64,000 bases of DNA from JANQPX01 sp965204405 (GCA_965204405.1 CBDBEN010000005.1:2170001-2234000), one strand, 5' to 3'; positions 9,225 through 17,777 are shown, counted from the first letter of the stretch. Program-made: numbers and translations. Notes: generated by a model from the letters alone, not told the origin.

Positions 9225-10016
9225 ATGCCGGAACAACAGACCACCAAGCGTTACCGCAAAACATCGACGTTCGTCCGCCTGCTCACATCCCTTCTGGCCA
9301 TGGTCTTGCAAGTCAACGAGGTGCGCGCCGCACCCGATGGGCGCGCTGCACCCGATGTGGTGGCGCGGGAGCATATGGTTGCGGTGGTCGAGGAAGAAGT
9401 GCGGCTGTTGAGCGGGGAAATCGGGATCGAGGCGATTGACCCGCGCGTGCTGGAGGCGATGCGCATCGTGCCGCGGCATGACTTCGTGCCGGTTGAGATC
9501 AGGGCCTATGCCTATAACAACCACCCGTTGCCGATCGGGCATGGACAAAACCTGGCCGCACCTTTGCTCATTGCGCTCATGACCCATTTGGCCGAGTTGA
9601 AGCCCGACGACGTGATCTTCGAGACCGGCACGGGGGCCGGCTATCACGCCGCGGTGATGGCCCATCTGGTCAAGGATGTTTACAGCGTCGAGGTGATCGA
9701 GCCGCTGGCCGACCAGGCAGCCCGCATGCTCAAGCATCGCAAGGACGTCAACGTCCGGGTTCAGGCCGGTGACGGCTATGAAGGCTGGCCGGAATACGCC
9801 CCCTATGATGCGATCATCATCAAGGAAAGCCTCGACCACGTCCCCATACCGCTGCTGCGCCAGCTCAAACCCGGCGGTCGCCTGGTCATCCCGCTTGGCC
9901 CCGCCGATGGCGCTCAGATCCTGACCGTTATTCGCCGCACGGCTGATGGTCGCCTCACCCAGAAAAACATCATGCCAGTGAGGTTTTCCCCCATGCAAGG
10001 CGGCGAACGCCTCTAA
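9225..10016 (+). CDS. Protein-L-isoaspartate O-methyltransferase homologue with signal peptide
   Basis: SAM-dependent methyltransferase of the PCMT family, which repairs isoaspartyl residues in aged proteins. The SAM-binding loop is FETGTGAGYHAAVMA, followed by SVEVIEPLA, GDGYEGWPE, APYDAIIIKESLDHVP and LKPGGRLVIPLGP. Two usual PCMT motifs are altered: the substrate loop reads GHGQNLAAP where QTISQP is expected, and the post-IV region reads IIIKES where IVTAA is expected. The N-terminus looks exported: basic residues, then a hydrophobic stretch (FVRLLTSLLAMVLQV) and VRAAPD as a possible cleavage site. A periplasmic SAM enzyme would be odd, so either the segment is a membrane anchor or the protein has another role. 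GAGG lies seven bases before the ATG. Confidence 0.8.
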   Translation: MPEQQTTKRYRKTSTFVRLLTSLLAMVLQVNEVRAAPDGRAAPDVVAREHMVAVVEEEVRLLSGEIGIEAIDPRVLEAMRIVPRHDFVPVEIRAYAYNNHPLPIGHGQNLAAPLLIALMTHLAELKPDDVIFETGTGAGYHAAVMAHLVKDVYSVEVIEPLADQAARMLKHRKDVNVRVQAGDGYEGWPEYAPYDAIIIKESLDHVPIPLLRQLKPGGRLVIPLGPADGAQILTVIRRTADGRLTQKNIMPVRFSPMQGGERL

Positions 10017-10194
10017 CCGGCCGCGGGCCGGGGCGTTGACTGGACCTTGACATGCCAGGGGAACATTGGGGGGAACCCCTCCAAGGTACGGCCCGCTAAG
10101 ACAAATTCACGCAGCGGAACTCTTCCCGCTTTGACAAACTCCACAAGAGTCGCTGATGATAAGATTTAGAAAAACCGGAAACAGGGATGAGCTT

Positions 10195-11229
10195 ATGAGA
10201 ATAGGATTTTTGGCGACGCTGGTCGCCGGTGTGGCTCTGGCAGGTCTTGCCCCGAGCGGCGCGCTCGAGGCGAAGACGTTGAAGGTGCAGGCGAGTTCGC
10301 GCGCAGGGGACTGGGCACATCGGTTCATGACCGAGCAGTGGGGCCCGAAGCTCGGGGAGATGACCGGTGGTTCGCTCGAGATCGAGGTGCTGGCGACCAA
10401 GGCGGTGGTGCCCCATCGTGAGACCATCGATGCGGTGGCCAATGGTATCCTGGATGGTGATCTGAACGCTGTATCCTATTTTTCGGGACGCGATCCTGCT
10501 TTTGCCATCATCGGCGATCTGATTGCTGGTTATGACACGGTCGATCAGGTGCGTACATTCTGCATGCATGCCGGCGGCAAGGAGATCCTGCAGAAGCTCT
10601 ACGACAAATATGCCGACGGCAATGTCCATGTGATCGGTTGCGGTCCCTATGCCAAGGAGGCTCTGGTTTCCAAGGTTCCCATCAACGGCGTTGCTGACCT
10701 GAAGGGCGTCAAGATTCGTTCACCGGAAGGCTTGGCGGCCGAGGTCTTCAAGCGCGCCGGTGCTTCGCCTGTCTCCCTGCCGTTCTCCGAGGTGTACACC
10801 GCCCTTGAAAAAGGCGTGGTCGATGCGGCGGATGCATCCGCCTACGTCAACAATGATGCGTCGGGCATGCACAAGGTCGCGAAATTTCCGGTCTATCCCG
10901 GCATCCATTCCATGGCGGTTCTGCAGTTCATCGTGAACAAGGACGTCTGGGAGGGGCTGAGCCCGGCCGAGCAGCGCTCGCTGGAGGCCTGGTATTCGGC
11001 TGCCTATGACGCCATGCGCCGGGACGCCGATCTTCAGGACCGCGACCTGGTCGCCCGCGACAAGGCCGATCCCGAGATGACGGTGACCGACTGGTCAACT
11101 GAAGACCGTAAGAAGTTCCGTGAACTGGCCGTCGGCGCCTGGGAGGATTTTGGTGCCCAGTCGGAGCTGGCCAAGGAAGCTCTGGACGCTCACCTCACCT
11201 ACATGAAGCGCATTGGTCTCCTGGATTGA
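10195..11229 (+). CDS. dctP: TRAP transporter solute-binding protein (DctP type)
   Basis: Periplasmic binding protein of a tripartite ATP-independent (TRAP) uptake system, usually for carboxylates such as C4-dicarboxylates or 2-oxo acids. Start ATG 10195 opens directly with a signal peptide (MRIGFLATLVAGVALAGLA...LEA). The mature part has the DctP/TAXI-like core: ADLKGVKIRSPEGLAAEVFK, GASPVSLPFSEVYTALEKGV with the selectivity Arg region, then VDAADASAYVNN. 344 residues is normal. The fused permease gene follows after 138 bases that hold a large hairpin. The substrate cannot be read from sequence. Confidence 0.92.
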   Translation: MRIGFLATLVAGVALAGLAPSGALEAKTLKVQASSRAGDWAHRFMTEQWGPKLGEMTGGSLEIEVLATKAVVPHRETIDAVANGILDGDLNAVSYFSGRDPAFAIIGDLIAGYDTVDQVRTFCMHAGGKEILQKLYDKYADGNVHVIGCGPYAKEALVSKVPINGVADLKGVKIRSPEGLAAEVFKRAGASPVSLPFSEVYTALEKGVVDAADASAYVNNDASGMHKVAKFPVYPGIHSMAVLQFIVNKDVWEGLSPAEQRSLEAWYSAAYDAMRRDADLQDRDLVARDKADPEMTVTDWSTEDRKKFRELAVGAWEDFGAQSELAKEALDAHLTYMKRIGLLD

Positions 11230-11290
11230 GTGACCGCGAGGTGAAGGGGGAACGTTTCCCCCTTCATTCTTCTCTTCATGATTGATGACA

Positions 11291-11376
11291 CTGAGCCATC
11301 CCGCTCCCCCGCCCAGCCAGCAGATTTGGTGTGCGGATGATATCGGATGGCTGGGCGGGGGAGCGGGATGGCTCAG
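11291..11376. repeat. Long palindrome, copy 1 (29-bp perfect inverted repeat)
   Basis: Perfect 29-bp inverted repeat with arms 11291-11319 and 11348-11376 and a loop of 28 bases. The left arm is C-rich (CCATCCCGCTCCCCC), the right arm G-rich (GGGGGAGCGGGATGG). First of five related palindromes in the window (others at 13609, 22423, 41291 and 50952), all lying between genes with the loop end ATCGG beside the right arm. The right arm contains the Shine-Dalgarno sequence and ATG of dctQM. Confidence 0.93.
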
Positions 11377-13395
11377 GCTTCGATAAACCGACATAAATCC
11401 GGTCTGATCCAGACGCTCACGGCAGCCATCGACAGCTTCAGCCGGTTTCTGGGCCTGACGGTCGGTCAGTTCTATATCATCTGCGCGTTCGTCACCCTTT
11501 GGGAGGTGGTGGCGCGCTATGTGTTCGATGCGCCGACGAGCTGGGTGTTCGAGGTGGTGATGGTGCTTTGCGCCACCGCCTGGATGCTCTCGGTCGGTTA
11601 CGTTACCGCCCATAAACGCCATATCGGCATCACCGTTTTCTATCTGATGGCTACCGACAATGTCCGGTGGTGGCTCGATCTTCTGGGCATGGTCGTCGGC
11701 GTGTTCGCGCTCTATCTCCTGGCAAGCGACACCATGGTCCAGGCGCTGAAATCCATCGATATCGTCGAGCGTTACGGCAGCGCCTTCAACTCGCCGCAGC
11801 CGATGCTGCTGAAGACGGCTTTGCTGCTCGGCGCTATCGTCTATCTCGCCCAGCTTCTCACCAATCTGCATCGGCATGTCCGCTCCGACATATGGTCGAC
11901 GATCATCCTGATCGCCGGCGGGCTGATGTTTCTCCGCCTGGCGATTCTTCTCGCCGCGCACTACAGCGATGGCGCCGCCGCTGGGCTCAGCGGATCGCTC
12001 TCCGAGCTTGGTGCTGCCCTTGATCCGCGCCAGATCATCAACCTTCGCGACTATGAAATCGGCACGGTCAGCATCGGCATCGTCATCGCGCTGATTGCCC
12101 TGATGGCGACCGGCATGCCGCTCGGCGTGGTCACGCTCCTGATTTCCATCGTCTGCGCGCTGCTGTTCTTTGGCCCGAAGGGCCTTTATCTGGTCTCGAC
12201 CAACGCTTTCGGCCTCCTCGAGAGTTATCCCTTGGTGGCTGTGCCCCTCTTCGTGCTGATGGCATCGATCCTGGAAAAAGCCGGAATCGCCGAGGACCTC
12301 TTCGACGCCATGTCGATCTTTGCTGGAAAGCTTCGCGGTGGTGTTGCGGTCCAGACCGTGGTGGTTGCGGTGGTCATGGCAGCGATGTCCGGCATCATGG
12401 GCGGTGAAATCGTCATGCTCGGCCTTGTAGCACTGCCGCAGATGCTTCGGCTTGGCTATGACCGAAATCTCAGTATCGGCACGATTTGCGCGTCCGGCTC
12501 GCTCGCGACCCTGATCCCGCCCAGCATCGTGATGATCGTCTATGGCCTGTCCGCCCAGGTCGGAATCGGTGATCTGTTCATGGCGGGCGTCATTCCGGGA
12601 CTGCTGCTGGCGCTGTTCTACGTGATTTACATTTTGGTGCGCTGCGCGCTTAACCCTAGTCTTGCACCCACGGCGGAGGAAGTCGCGGCGAAAACCGGGG
12701 GCGATACATCCCTTTCCACCAATCGCCTGGTGGCGGTGATCCTCTCCATCATGCTGATCGCCTGCGTCATGGGCTCGATCTATGCGGGCATCGCATCGGT
12801 GACCGAAGCGGCGGGTGTGGGGGTGTTCGGGGCGATTTTCATAGCCCTTGTCCGCTTTCGCTTCGACTGGACGCTTCTGCAGAGCGCGCTTACCCAGACC
12901 ATGTCGACCGTCGGTACGATCATCTGGCTGATCGTCGGTGCCGTTAGCTTCGTCGGCATTTACAATTTGATTGGCGGCGGCGACTTCATGCGCTCGCTGT
13001 TCTCCGGTCTCGATCTGCCGCCGCGCGGTGTGATCTTCATGATGATGCTTATCCTGGTGGTGCTTGGGACGTTCATGGAGTGGATCGCGATCGTTTTCAT
13101 CACCGTGCCGATCTTTGCGCCCGTGGTGGTCGACATGGCGCCGGAACTTGGTTTGGAGCCTTCTTGGGCTGCCGTCTGGTTTGGCGTGCTGTTCGTGATG
13201 AACATCCAGATCTATTTTCTCTCGCCACCCTTCGGTCCCGCCTGTTTCTGGCTGAAGTCGGTCGCCCCGCCTGAGATCACGCTGCAGCAGATTTTCGCCT
13301 CAGTGCTTCCGTTCATCGGTCTGCAGATCATCGGCCTGCTGCTGGTGATGTTCTTCCCGGAGATCGCCCTTTGGCTCCCCAAACTCCTGAACTAG
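11368..13395 (+). CDS. dctQM: TRAP transporter fused permease (DctQ-DctM)
   Basis: Fused membrane subunits of the TRAP system: a DctQ-like four-helix small subunit (about residues 25-200, with TLWEVVARYVFDAPTSWVFE) and a DctM-like large subunit of the ion-transporter superfamily (from about 220, with MATGMPLGVVTLL, SGIMGGEIVMLGLVALPQML, GSLATLIPPSIVMIVYGL and FLSPPFGPACFWLKSV). The fusion is common in this family. The start chosen is ATG 11368 (675 residues), with GGGGGAG four bases before it; ATG 11347, seven codons upstream in the same frame, is possible. Both lie inside the palindrome at 11291-11376, which could restrain translation relative to dctP. Confidence 0.93.
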   Translation: MAQASINRHKSGLIQTLTAAIDSFSRFLGLTVGQFYIICAFVTLWEVVARYVFDAPTSWVFEVVMVLCATAWMLSVGYVTAHKRHIGITVFYLMATDNVRWWLDLLGMVVGVFALYLLASDTMVQALKSIDIVERYGSAFNSPQPMLLKTALLLGAIVYLAQLLTNLHRHVRSDIWSTIILIAGGLMFLRLAILLAAHYSDGAAAGLSGSLSELGAALDPRQIINLRDYEIGTVSIGIVIALIALMATGMPLGVVTLLISIVCALLFFGPKGLYLVSTNAFGLLESYPLVAVPLFVLMASILEKAGIAEDLFDAMSIFAGKLRGGVAVQTVVVAVVMAAMSGIMGGEIVMLGLVALPQMLRLGYDRNLSIGTICASGSLATLIPPSIVMIVYGLSAQVGIGDLFMAGVIPGLLLALFYVIYILVRCALNPSLAPTAEEVAAKTGGDTSLSTNRLVAVILSIMLIACVMGSIYAGIASVTEAAGVGVFGAIFIALVRFRFDWTLLQSALTQTMSTVGTIIWLIVGAVSFVGIYNLIGGGDFMRSLFSGLDLPPRGVIFMMMLILVVLGTFMEWIAIVFITVPIFAPVVVDMAPELGLEPSWAAVWFGVLFVMNIQIYFLSPPFGPACFWLKSVAPPEITLQQIFASVLPFIGLQIIGLLLVMFFPEIALWLPKLLN

Positions 13396-13447
13396 CGCCG
13401 GGCGTTGAGTTTGTGGCAGCCGTGTGAATGAGCGTGGATGATAAAAG

Positions 13448-13567
13448 ATGGATCAGGAACGGGTAGACGACAGCAAGAGCTTTGGAATCTGGCCAGCCCT
13501 TGCCGGCCTGCTGTTCGCGGGGTTGATTATCGGGCTGATGTTCAGGCTGGCAACCGGTTTCCTCTGA
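13448..13567 (+). CDS. Possible 39-residue single-pass membrane peptide
   Basis: Open frame ATG 13448 to TGA 13567. The peptide has a charged head (MDQERVDDSK) and one hydrophobic segment, about residues 14-38 (WPALAGLLFAGLIIGLMFRL). It stands 52 bases after the dctQM stop, in the same direction and before the copy-2 palindrome, so it could be the last gene of the transporter transcript. The ribosome-binding site is weak. I recognise no family. It is supported only by composition and position and could be chance. Confidence 0.4.
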   Translation: MDQERVDDSKSFGIWPALAGLLFAGLIIGLMFRLATGFL

Positions 13568-13608
13568 GCAAAGCTCCCAGAGCGTTTCCGGTTGAGGCTT
13601 ACGCGGTG

Positions 13609-13680
13609 CCAACCCTCTCCCCCGCCCAGTCACCCCAACGTACCGACTCTATCGGGTGGTTGGGTGGGGGAGAGGGTTGG
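13609..13680. repeat. Long palindrome, copy 2
   Basis: Arms 13609-13635 and 13654-13680 (27 bases each). Right arm GGGTGGTTGGG followed by TGGGGGAGAGGGTTGG. The arms differ from perfect complementarity at three positions, and each difference gives a G-U pair in the + strand RNA. It lies just downstream of the TRAP genes, so it may act as a 3' end structure; no U-tract follows. Confidence 0.88.
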
Positions 13681-13750
13681 ATCGACCTGCCAGGGATATG
13701 CGCTAGGCGCTGGTTCAAGGGAGCCATATTGTTGCCCCGAAAAGAAAATC

Positions 13751-13779
13751 CCCCCGGCCAAATACCTTGGCCGGGGGGC
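13751..13779 (-). terminator. Rho-independent terminator of the MlaC-like gene
   Basis: Stem CCCCCCGGCC (13751-13760) pairs with GGCCGGGGGG (13770-13779) around a nine-base loop. On the minus strand it is followed by ATTTTCTTTT, a good U-tract, and stands about 45 bases past the stop of the minus-strand gene ending at 13826. It may also slow transcription coming from the TRAP side. Confidence 0.85.
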
Positions 13780-13825
13780 TTCTCAAGCTGGCAGCTTAAC
13801 TTGAACGACAGGGAGGCTGGCGCCT

Positions 13826-14464
13826 TCAGAGCTGGCGCTTGACCTGATCGCGCATCCGATCAAGCAGACTGTCGAGACCACCGCGCTCGATGACTGAGGC
13901 GAATTCGGCGCGCTGGGTAACGACCATGCTGATGCCTTCCACCAGGACATCGATAGCCTGAAGGCTGCCGTCTTCCTGGCTGCGCAGGCGCCAATCAAGG
14001 CGATAGGGAGGATAGCCAGGCCAGTAAAGATCCGTCGATACTAGGACATCACTCTTGCCAACGGCTTCGCCCTTCACGATTTCGAAATTCTCAAGCGGAA
14101 TCTCTGCACTGGATGCGCGGATTTTAGAGGCGAGATTATCGAGCGCGTAGGGACGGAACAGATCCAGGTAAGCTTGGCGTTGCTCCTCTGAAGCCTGGCG
14201 CCAGTTCCTGGCAAGGATAAGCCTGCCGGTCATGTCCAGATCGATGGCTTCCTTAAGAAGCTTGGTCAGTTTTTCGAGCTGCTGCTCATCCTTTTGCCCC
14301 TCGGGGCCCAGGACTTCAAGGACCTCGGTACCCAAATCCTGGATGACAGCGCGCGCCGCATCGACGTCGGGGCCGGCCATCGCTGTTCGAACGCCCAAGG
14401 CCAATACAAGCGAAAAGCAAAAGACGGAAATCTGCCGCCAAAGCGGGGAGCCAGCAAGGTTCAT
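13826..14464 (-). CDS. MlaC/Ttg2D-family phospholipid-binding protein
   Basis: Periplasmic lipid carrier of the MlaC (Ttg2D, HpnM) family; in the Mla system it ferries phospholipid between the outer-membrane lipoprotein and the inner-membrane ABC transporter. ATG 14464 has GGAG six bases upstream and begins a signal peptide (ISVFCFSLVLALGVRTAMAG). The mature 180 residues contain DLDMTGRLILARNWRQASEE, a stretch of the family fold, and DVLVEGISMVVTQRAEFASV near the C-terminus. No mlaDEF genes lie nearby, so the partner ABC system must be encoded elsewhere, or the protein serves another lipid such as hopanoids. Single gene with its own terminator. Confidence 0.85.
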   Translation of the reverse strand: MNLAGSPLWRQISVFCFSLVLALGVRTAMAGPDVDAARAVIQDLGTEVLEVLGPEGQKDEQQLEKLTKLLKEAIDLDMTGRLILARNWRQASEEQRQAYLDLFRPYALDNLASKIRASSAEIPLENFEIVKGEAVGKSDVLVSTDLYWPGYPPYRLDWRLRSQEDGSLQAIDVLVEGISMVVTQRAEFASVIERGGLDSLLDRMRDQVKRQL

Positions 14465-14792
14465 GATATTCTCCAACCAATCAAACACCGACGGCGTGGC
14501 CGCGGACCGTTCAATCTGATGATCAGCATGTCGCGGATTCTTGATCGATTCGGAGGAGAAGACAAGCGCTTGATGGATCCATATGTTGTAAAATAGTATC
14601 ATTCCTGATGGTTAGAGGCAAAAATACAACAATAAGGTTAATGCGAATGAGGGATCAGTTCCGACGCCTTGGGGACTGCTCTTGCGACGATATTAGGCTG
14701 CAACGATCTTGCTCCCTGCTGCTGAGGTTGTCTCTGCCTCTTGGTTCTGGGATATCAATCGGGTCCGCCTGATTAAATCACAAGGTTTGCCC

Positions 14793-15521
14793 ATGTGTGG
14801 TCGTTTCATGCTCAAAAGCTCGATCGATGAGCTGCAGCGGCTGTTCGATTTCGAGCAGCGCCCCAACCTGCGCCCCCGTTACAATATCGCGCCTTCTCAA
14901 GATGTTGCCATCGTGAGGCCGGCAGCTGAAACGGGGCAGGGTGGGGGCTTTGCCGGGCGGGAACTGGCGTCCGTCCGCTGGGGGTTGGTTCCGTCTTGGG
15001 CCGAGGACCCGAATGTGGGCTACAAGATGATCAATGCCCGCGCTGAGACCGTGCATCGGCTGCCGTCCTATCGCGACGCCTATAAGCGACGCCGCTGCCT
15101 CATTCCCGCGGATGGCTTTTTCGAATGGAAAGCACCCTCAGACGGTTCCAACAAATCACCAAAGCAGCCCTTTCTCATACGGAAGGCTGACGGCAAGGCT
15201 TTTGCCTTCGCTGGCCTCCATGAGCAATGGCAGCCGGGTGAGGAGACCGGCGCGGTCGAGAGCTGCACCATCGTAACCACCACGGCCAACCTGAAACTTG
15301 CCTCGATCCATCATCGCATGCCGGTCATTCTCGGAGAGAAAGACTATAAAGCCTGGCTGGATCCGACCGTGGATCCAGCCAGGCTCATGAAGCCTTGCCC
15401 GGAGGGTTGGCTGGAAACCGTGATGATCGGTGAGCGGGTCAACAAGCCCGCACATGACGATCCCAGCATCCTCGAACCGATCGACCGCCCTATCGAGCCG
15501 GCGCAGGGCAGCTTGTTCTAG
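14793..15521 (+). CDS. SOS response-associated peptidase (SRAP/YedK/HMCES family)
   Basis: Forms a covalent thiazolidine link between its N-terminal Cys2 and abasic sites in single-stranded DNA, shielding them. Key residues are visible: MCGRF with Cys2 after Met removal, YNIAPSQ, the conserved Glu in FFEWK, and HHRMPVIL with the catalytic His. 242 residues from ATG 14793, with AAGG eight bases upstream; translated DNA further upstream would bury Cys2 and is not used. The TAG stop is the first part of the terminal CTAG of the repeat element at 15518-15624. Confidence 0.94.
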   Translation: MCGRFMLKSSIDELQRLFDFEQRPNLRPRYNIAPSQDVAIVRPAAETGQGGGFAGRELASVRWGLVPSWAEDPNVGYKMINARAETVHRLPSYRDAYKRRRCLIPADGFFEWKAPSDGSNKSPKQPFLIRKADGKAFAFAGLHEQWQPGEETGAVESCTIVTTTANLKLASIHHRMPVILGEKDYKAWLDPTVDPARLMKPCPEGWLETVMIGERVNKPAHDDPSILEPIDRPIEPAQGSLF

Positions 15522-15624
15522 CGGTACGTTCGATACGGAGGTCCTGCCTACATCCTCTTAACGTGGCGCATACCGCCGATCTTGGCAGGAGTGGAGAGGT
15601 AAATGAGGTGGGCATCCCACCTAG
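15518..15624. repeat. CTAG-ended element, copy A
   Basis: 107-bp copy of a four-member family (others at 24659, 25937, 32519). Left end CTAGCGGTACGTTCGATACG, internal block CGCATACCGCCGATCTTGG, right end GGCATCCCACCTAG. It exactly fills the space between two convergent genes: its left CTAG supplies the TAG of the SRAP gene and its right CTAG supplies, on the minus strand, the TAG of the MFS gene. Confidence 0.85.
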
Positions 15625-16859
15625 GCAGGTGTTGGCGCTAGTGGCTTGGGACGGAACAGAAGCCAAAAGGCGATCGACATGTTCAGGAGATTCCAGGCAA
15701 TCCCGTTTAGGAAGGCGGCCTGATAGGATCCGGTAAGATCGTAGATCTCGCCGGACATCCATCCTCCGAGAGCCATGCCGACAACGGTTGCCATCAGGAC
15801 CAGGCTAACCCGTGCGCCGGCTTCTTTCGCCGGGAAGTAATCCCGAACGATCAGGGCATAGCTCGGCACGATCCCTCCTTGCGAGAGCCCGAAGATCGCC
15901 GAAACAATGTAGAGTGGGGCGAGACCATCGAAGGGTAGGTAGAGAAAGAGTGCGAGGCATTGGAGCGTTGAGCCGAGAATTAAGGTGCCGAGGCCGCCGA
16001 TATGGTCGGCGATCCAGCCGGAAACCAGCCGGCTGACGATGCCGAGTGCCAGCATGATCGAGAGCATTTCTGCACCCCTTGCGGTGCCGTAGCCGAGATC
16101 GAGGCAGTAGGCGACGATGTGGACCTGCGGCATGGACATGGCAACGCAGCAGGCAAGCCCGGCCACCACAAGGAGTGCCTGGAGCATCTTGGGGGAGAGG
16201 CCGGTCGTGGTCGCCTTGGTTGGTGCGTTGTCCGGCGAGCCTTCTCGAATCGTGCTCGATCTCCTTTTCAGTACCAGGCAAAGGGGCAGCATGGCAGCCG
16301 TGCAAAATAGGCCGACGGTGCTATGAGTCTGGCGCCAGCCCATATCGGCAATCATCTGTTCCAGGATCGGCGGCCAGATCGCTCCAGCCAGGTAATTGCC
16401 GCTGGCAACGATGCCGACCGCGATACCGCGGCGTCGCCGGAACCATAAGGATATGTCGGCGACCAGCGGGCCGAAACTCGCTGATGCGCCGAGCATGCCG
16501 ATCATGACGGCCTGGACGAGGACGAATTGCCAATAGCCCGTCACCTGGGCGGAAACCACGTAGCCGGCACCCAACATGACACTGCTGAACATCAACAATG
16601 GCATGATGCCGAAGCGGTCGCTGAGGCGGCCGATCGTGATGCCGCCCACGGCAAGCCCGAGCATGGTTGCGAAATAGGGGAGGGAAGCACCGCCGCGATC
16701 GACCCCGAATTCCACTTCGATCGATGGCAGCACGACGACGGTCGACCAGATACCGATTCCGCCGATCGTGGAAAGAGCCACCGATGCCAGGAGCCGCCAC
16801 CAGGCATAGCGGCTGTCGGTTTCCTGGCTTCGGTCGAGCGAGGCCTGCTGCACAGTCAT
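15621..16859 (-). CDS. MFS transporter
   Basis: Twelve-helix major facilitator carrier, 412 residues from ATG 16859. The loop 2-3 signature GRLSDRFGIMPLL and its repeat in the second half (VSGWIADHIGGLG) are visible, along with LWFRRRRGIAVGIVASGNYLAGAIWP and YGTARGAEMLSIMLALGIVSR. This resembles the oxalate/formate and monocarboxylate-like branch of the family. The substrate is unknown. An in-frame start at 16937 would add 26 residues without support. The gene is divergent from the 2OG oxygenase. Confidence 0.87.
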   Translation of the reverse strand: MTVQQASLDRSQETDSRYAWWRLLASVALSTIGGIGIWSTVVVLPSIEVEFGVDRGGASLPYFATMLGLAVGGITIGRLSDRFGIMPLLMFSSVMLGAGYVVSAQVTGYWQFVLVQAVMIGMLGASASFGPLVADISLWFRRRRGIAVGIVASGNYLAGAIWPPILEQMIADMGWRQTHSTVGLFCTAAMLPLCLVLKRRSSTIREGSPDNAPTKATTTGLSPKMLQALLVVAGLACCVAMSMPQVHIVAYCLDLGYGTARGAEMLSIMLALGIVSRLVSGWIADHIGGLGTLILGSTLQCLALFLYLPFDGLAPLYIVSAIFGLSQGGIVPSYALIVRDYFPAKEAGARVSLVLMATVVGMALGGWMSGEIYDLTGSYQAAFLNGIAWNLLNMSIAFWLLFRPKPLAPTPA

Positions 16860-17033
16860 GGGCGTGCTTGCTCCGGCGGCTATCTGGGAAACAATAAGGG
16901 GAAGGAGTGGGGCCTCGACCGCGGCGAACCGGGTCATTCCACCCCGAGTTCAGCGGATATTCACTTTCCAAATCCTATTAGGATGGTTAAATCAGCAGAA
17001 AATCACACGCGGGTCCATATGGAGCACCGATGA

Positions 17034-17777
17034 ATGTTCGATTTCACAAATAGCGACTTTCGCTATGAGCCCTATCCTATCTGTTACGCGGAGAATGTCT
17101 TTCCTTCCAATAGGTATCAGGAACTCTGCGATCGTTTTCCGCCGAAGGACCTGTTTGAATACAAGCCCAAGAAAGGTAAGAAATATTCGTTGTCCGAGCG
17201 GAACAACGGACGGAAATATCGCGATTTCGTTGCACGGGAGCCTGTCTGGAAGGATTTTCACGCCTACGTCAAATCGAACAGATTTATCGCCGATCTCCTC
17301 AAGTTCTTCGACGACAAGCACGTTGATCTGCAGCAGACCGGCTATAGTGTCGTATCGAAACGCGAAAGCCGCAGGCGGAGCCTGATGTCGAGGGTGCTCG
17401 GCCGGGACGAGCTCAGTGCACGCTTCGAATTCTCGATGATGGGTCCGGACGGCGGCCATATTCGCCCCCACACCGATGCCCCGGGAAAGATCATCACGCT
17501 GGTGTTTTCGATCCTTCCCCCGGATCAGTGGAACCAGGATTGGGGCGGCGGCACGCAGGTTTGCCTGCCGAAGGATCGCACGAAGATCTACAATCAAGCC
17601 AACAACTACATGGATTTCGAAGGCGTCGACATCGTTCACTCCTACCCCTTCCATGCCAATCAATGCATCCTCTTCATCAAGACCTACAATTCCTGGCATC
17701 AGGTGGCGCCGATCAACGGCCCCAAGGACGCGCCGGACCGAAAGACACTCACGATCAACATTGAACGGCTTTCCTAA
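17034..17777 (+). CDS. 2-oxoglutarate/Fe(II)-dependent oxygenase-like protein
   Basis: 247-residue protein with the double-stranded beta-helix signature of 2OG-Fe(II) oxygenases: an HxD metal motif in HIRPHTDAPGKIITLVFS, a distal His in SWHQVAPI, and an Arg that would bind 2-oxoglutarate in RKTLTINIERL near the C-terminus. WGGGTQVCLP and YPFHANQCILFI form core strands. Such enzymes are common near polysaccharide and glycosyltransferase genes; here a glycosyltransferase follows on the other strand. The substrate is unknown. ATG 17034 has GGAG nine bases upstream. Codon use is slightly less GC-rich at the 5' end than in neighbours. Confidence 0.82.
   Translation: MFDFTNSDFRYEPYPICYAENVFPSNRYQELCDRFPPKDLFEYKPKKGKKYSLSERNNGRKYRDFVAREPVWKDFHAYVKSNRFIADLLKFFDDKHVDLQQTGYSVVSKRESRRRSLMSRVLGRDELSARFEFSMMGPDGGHIRPHTDAPGKIITLVFSILPPDQWNQDWGGGTQVCLPKDRTKIYNQANNYMDFEGVDIVHSYPFHANQCILFIKTYNSWHQVAPINGPKDAPDRKTLTINIERLS

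Noticed and set aside
10017..10031. Hairpin CCGGCC-GCG-GGCCGG right after the methyltransferase stop as terminator
   Set aside because: Only six pairs and no U-tract.
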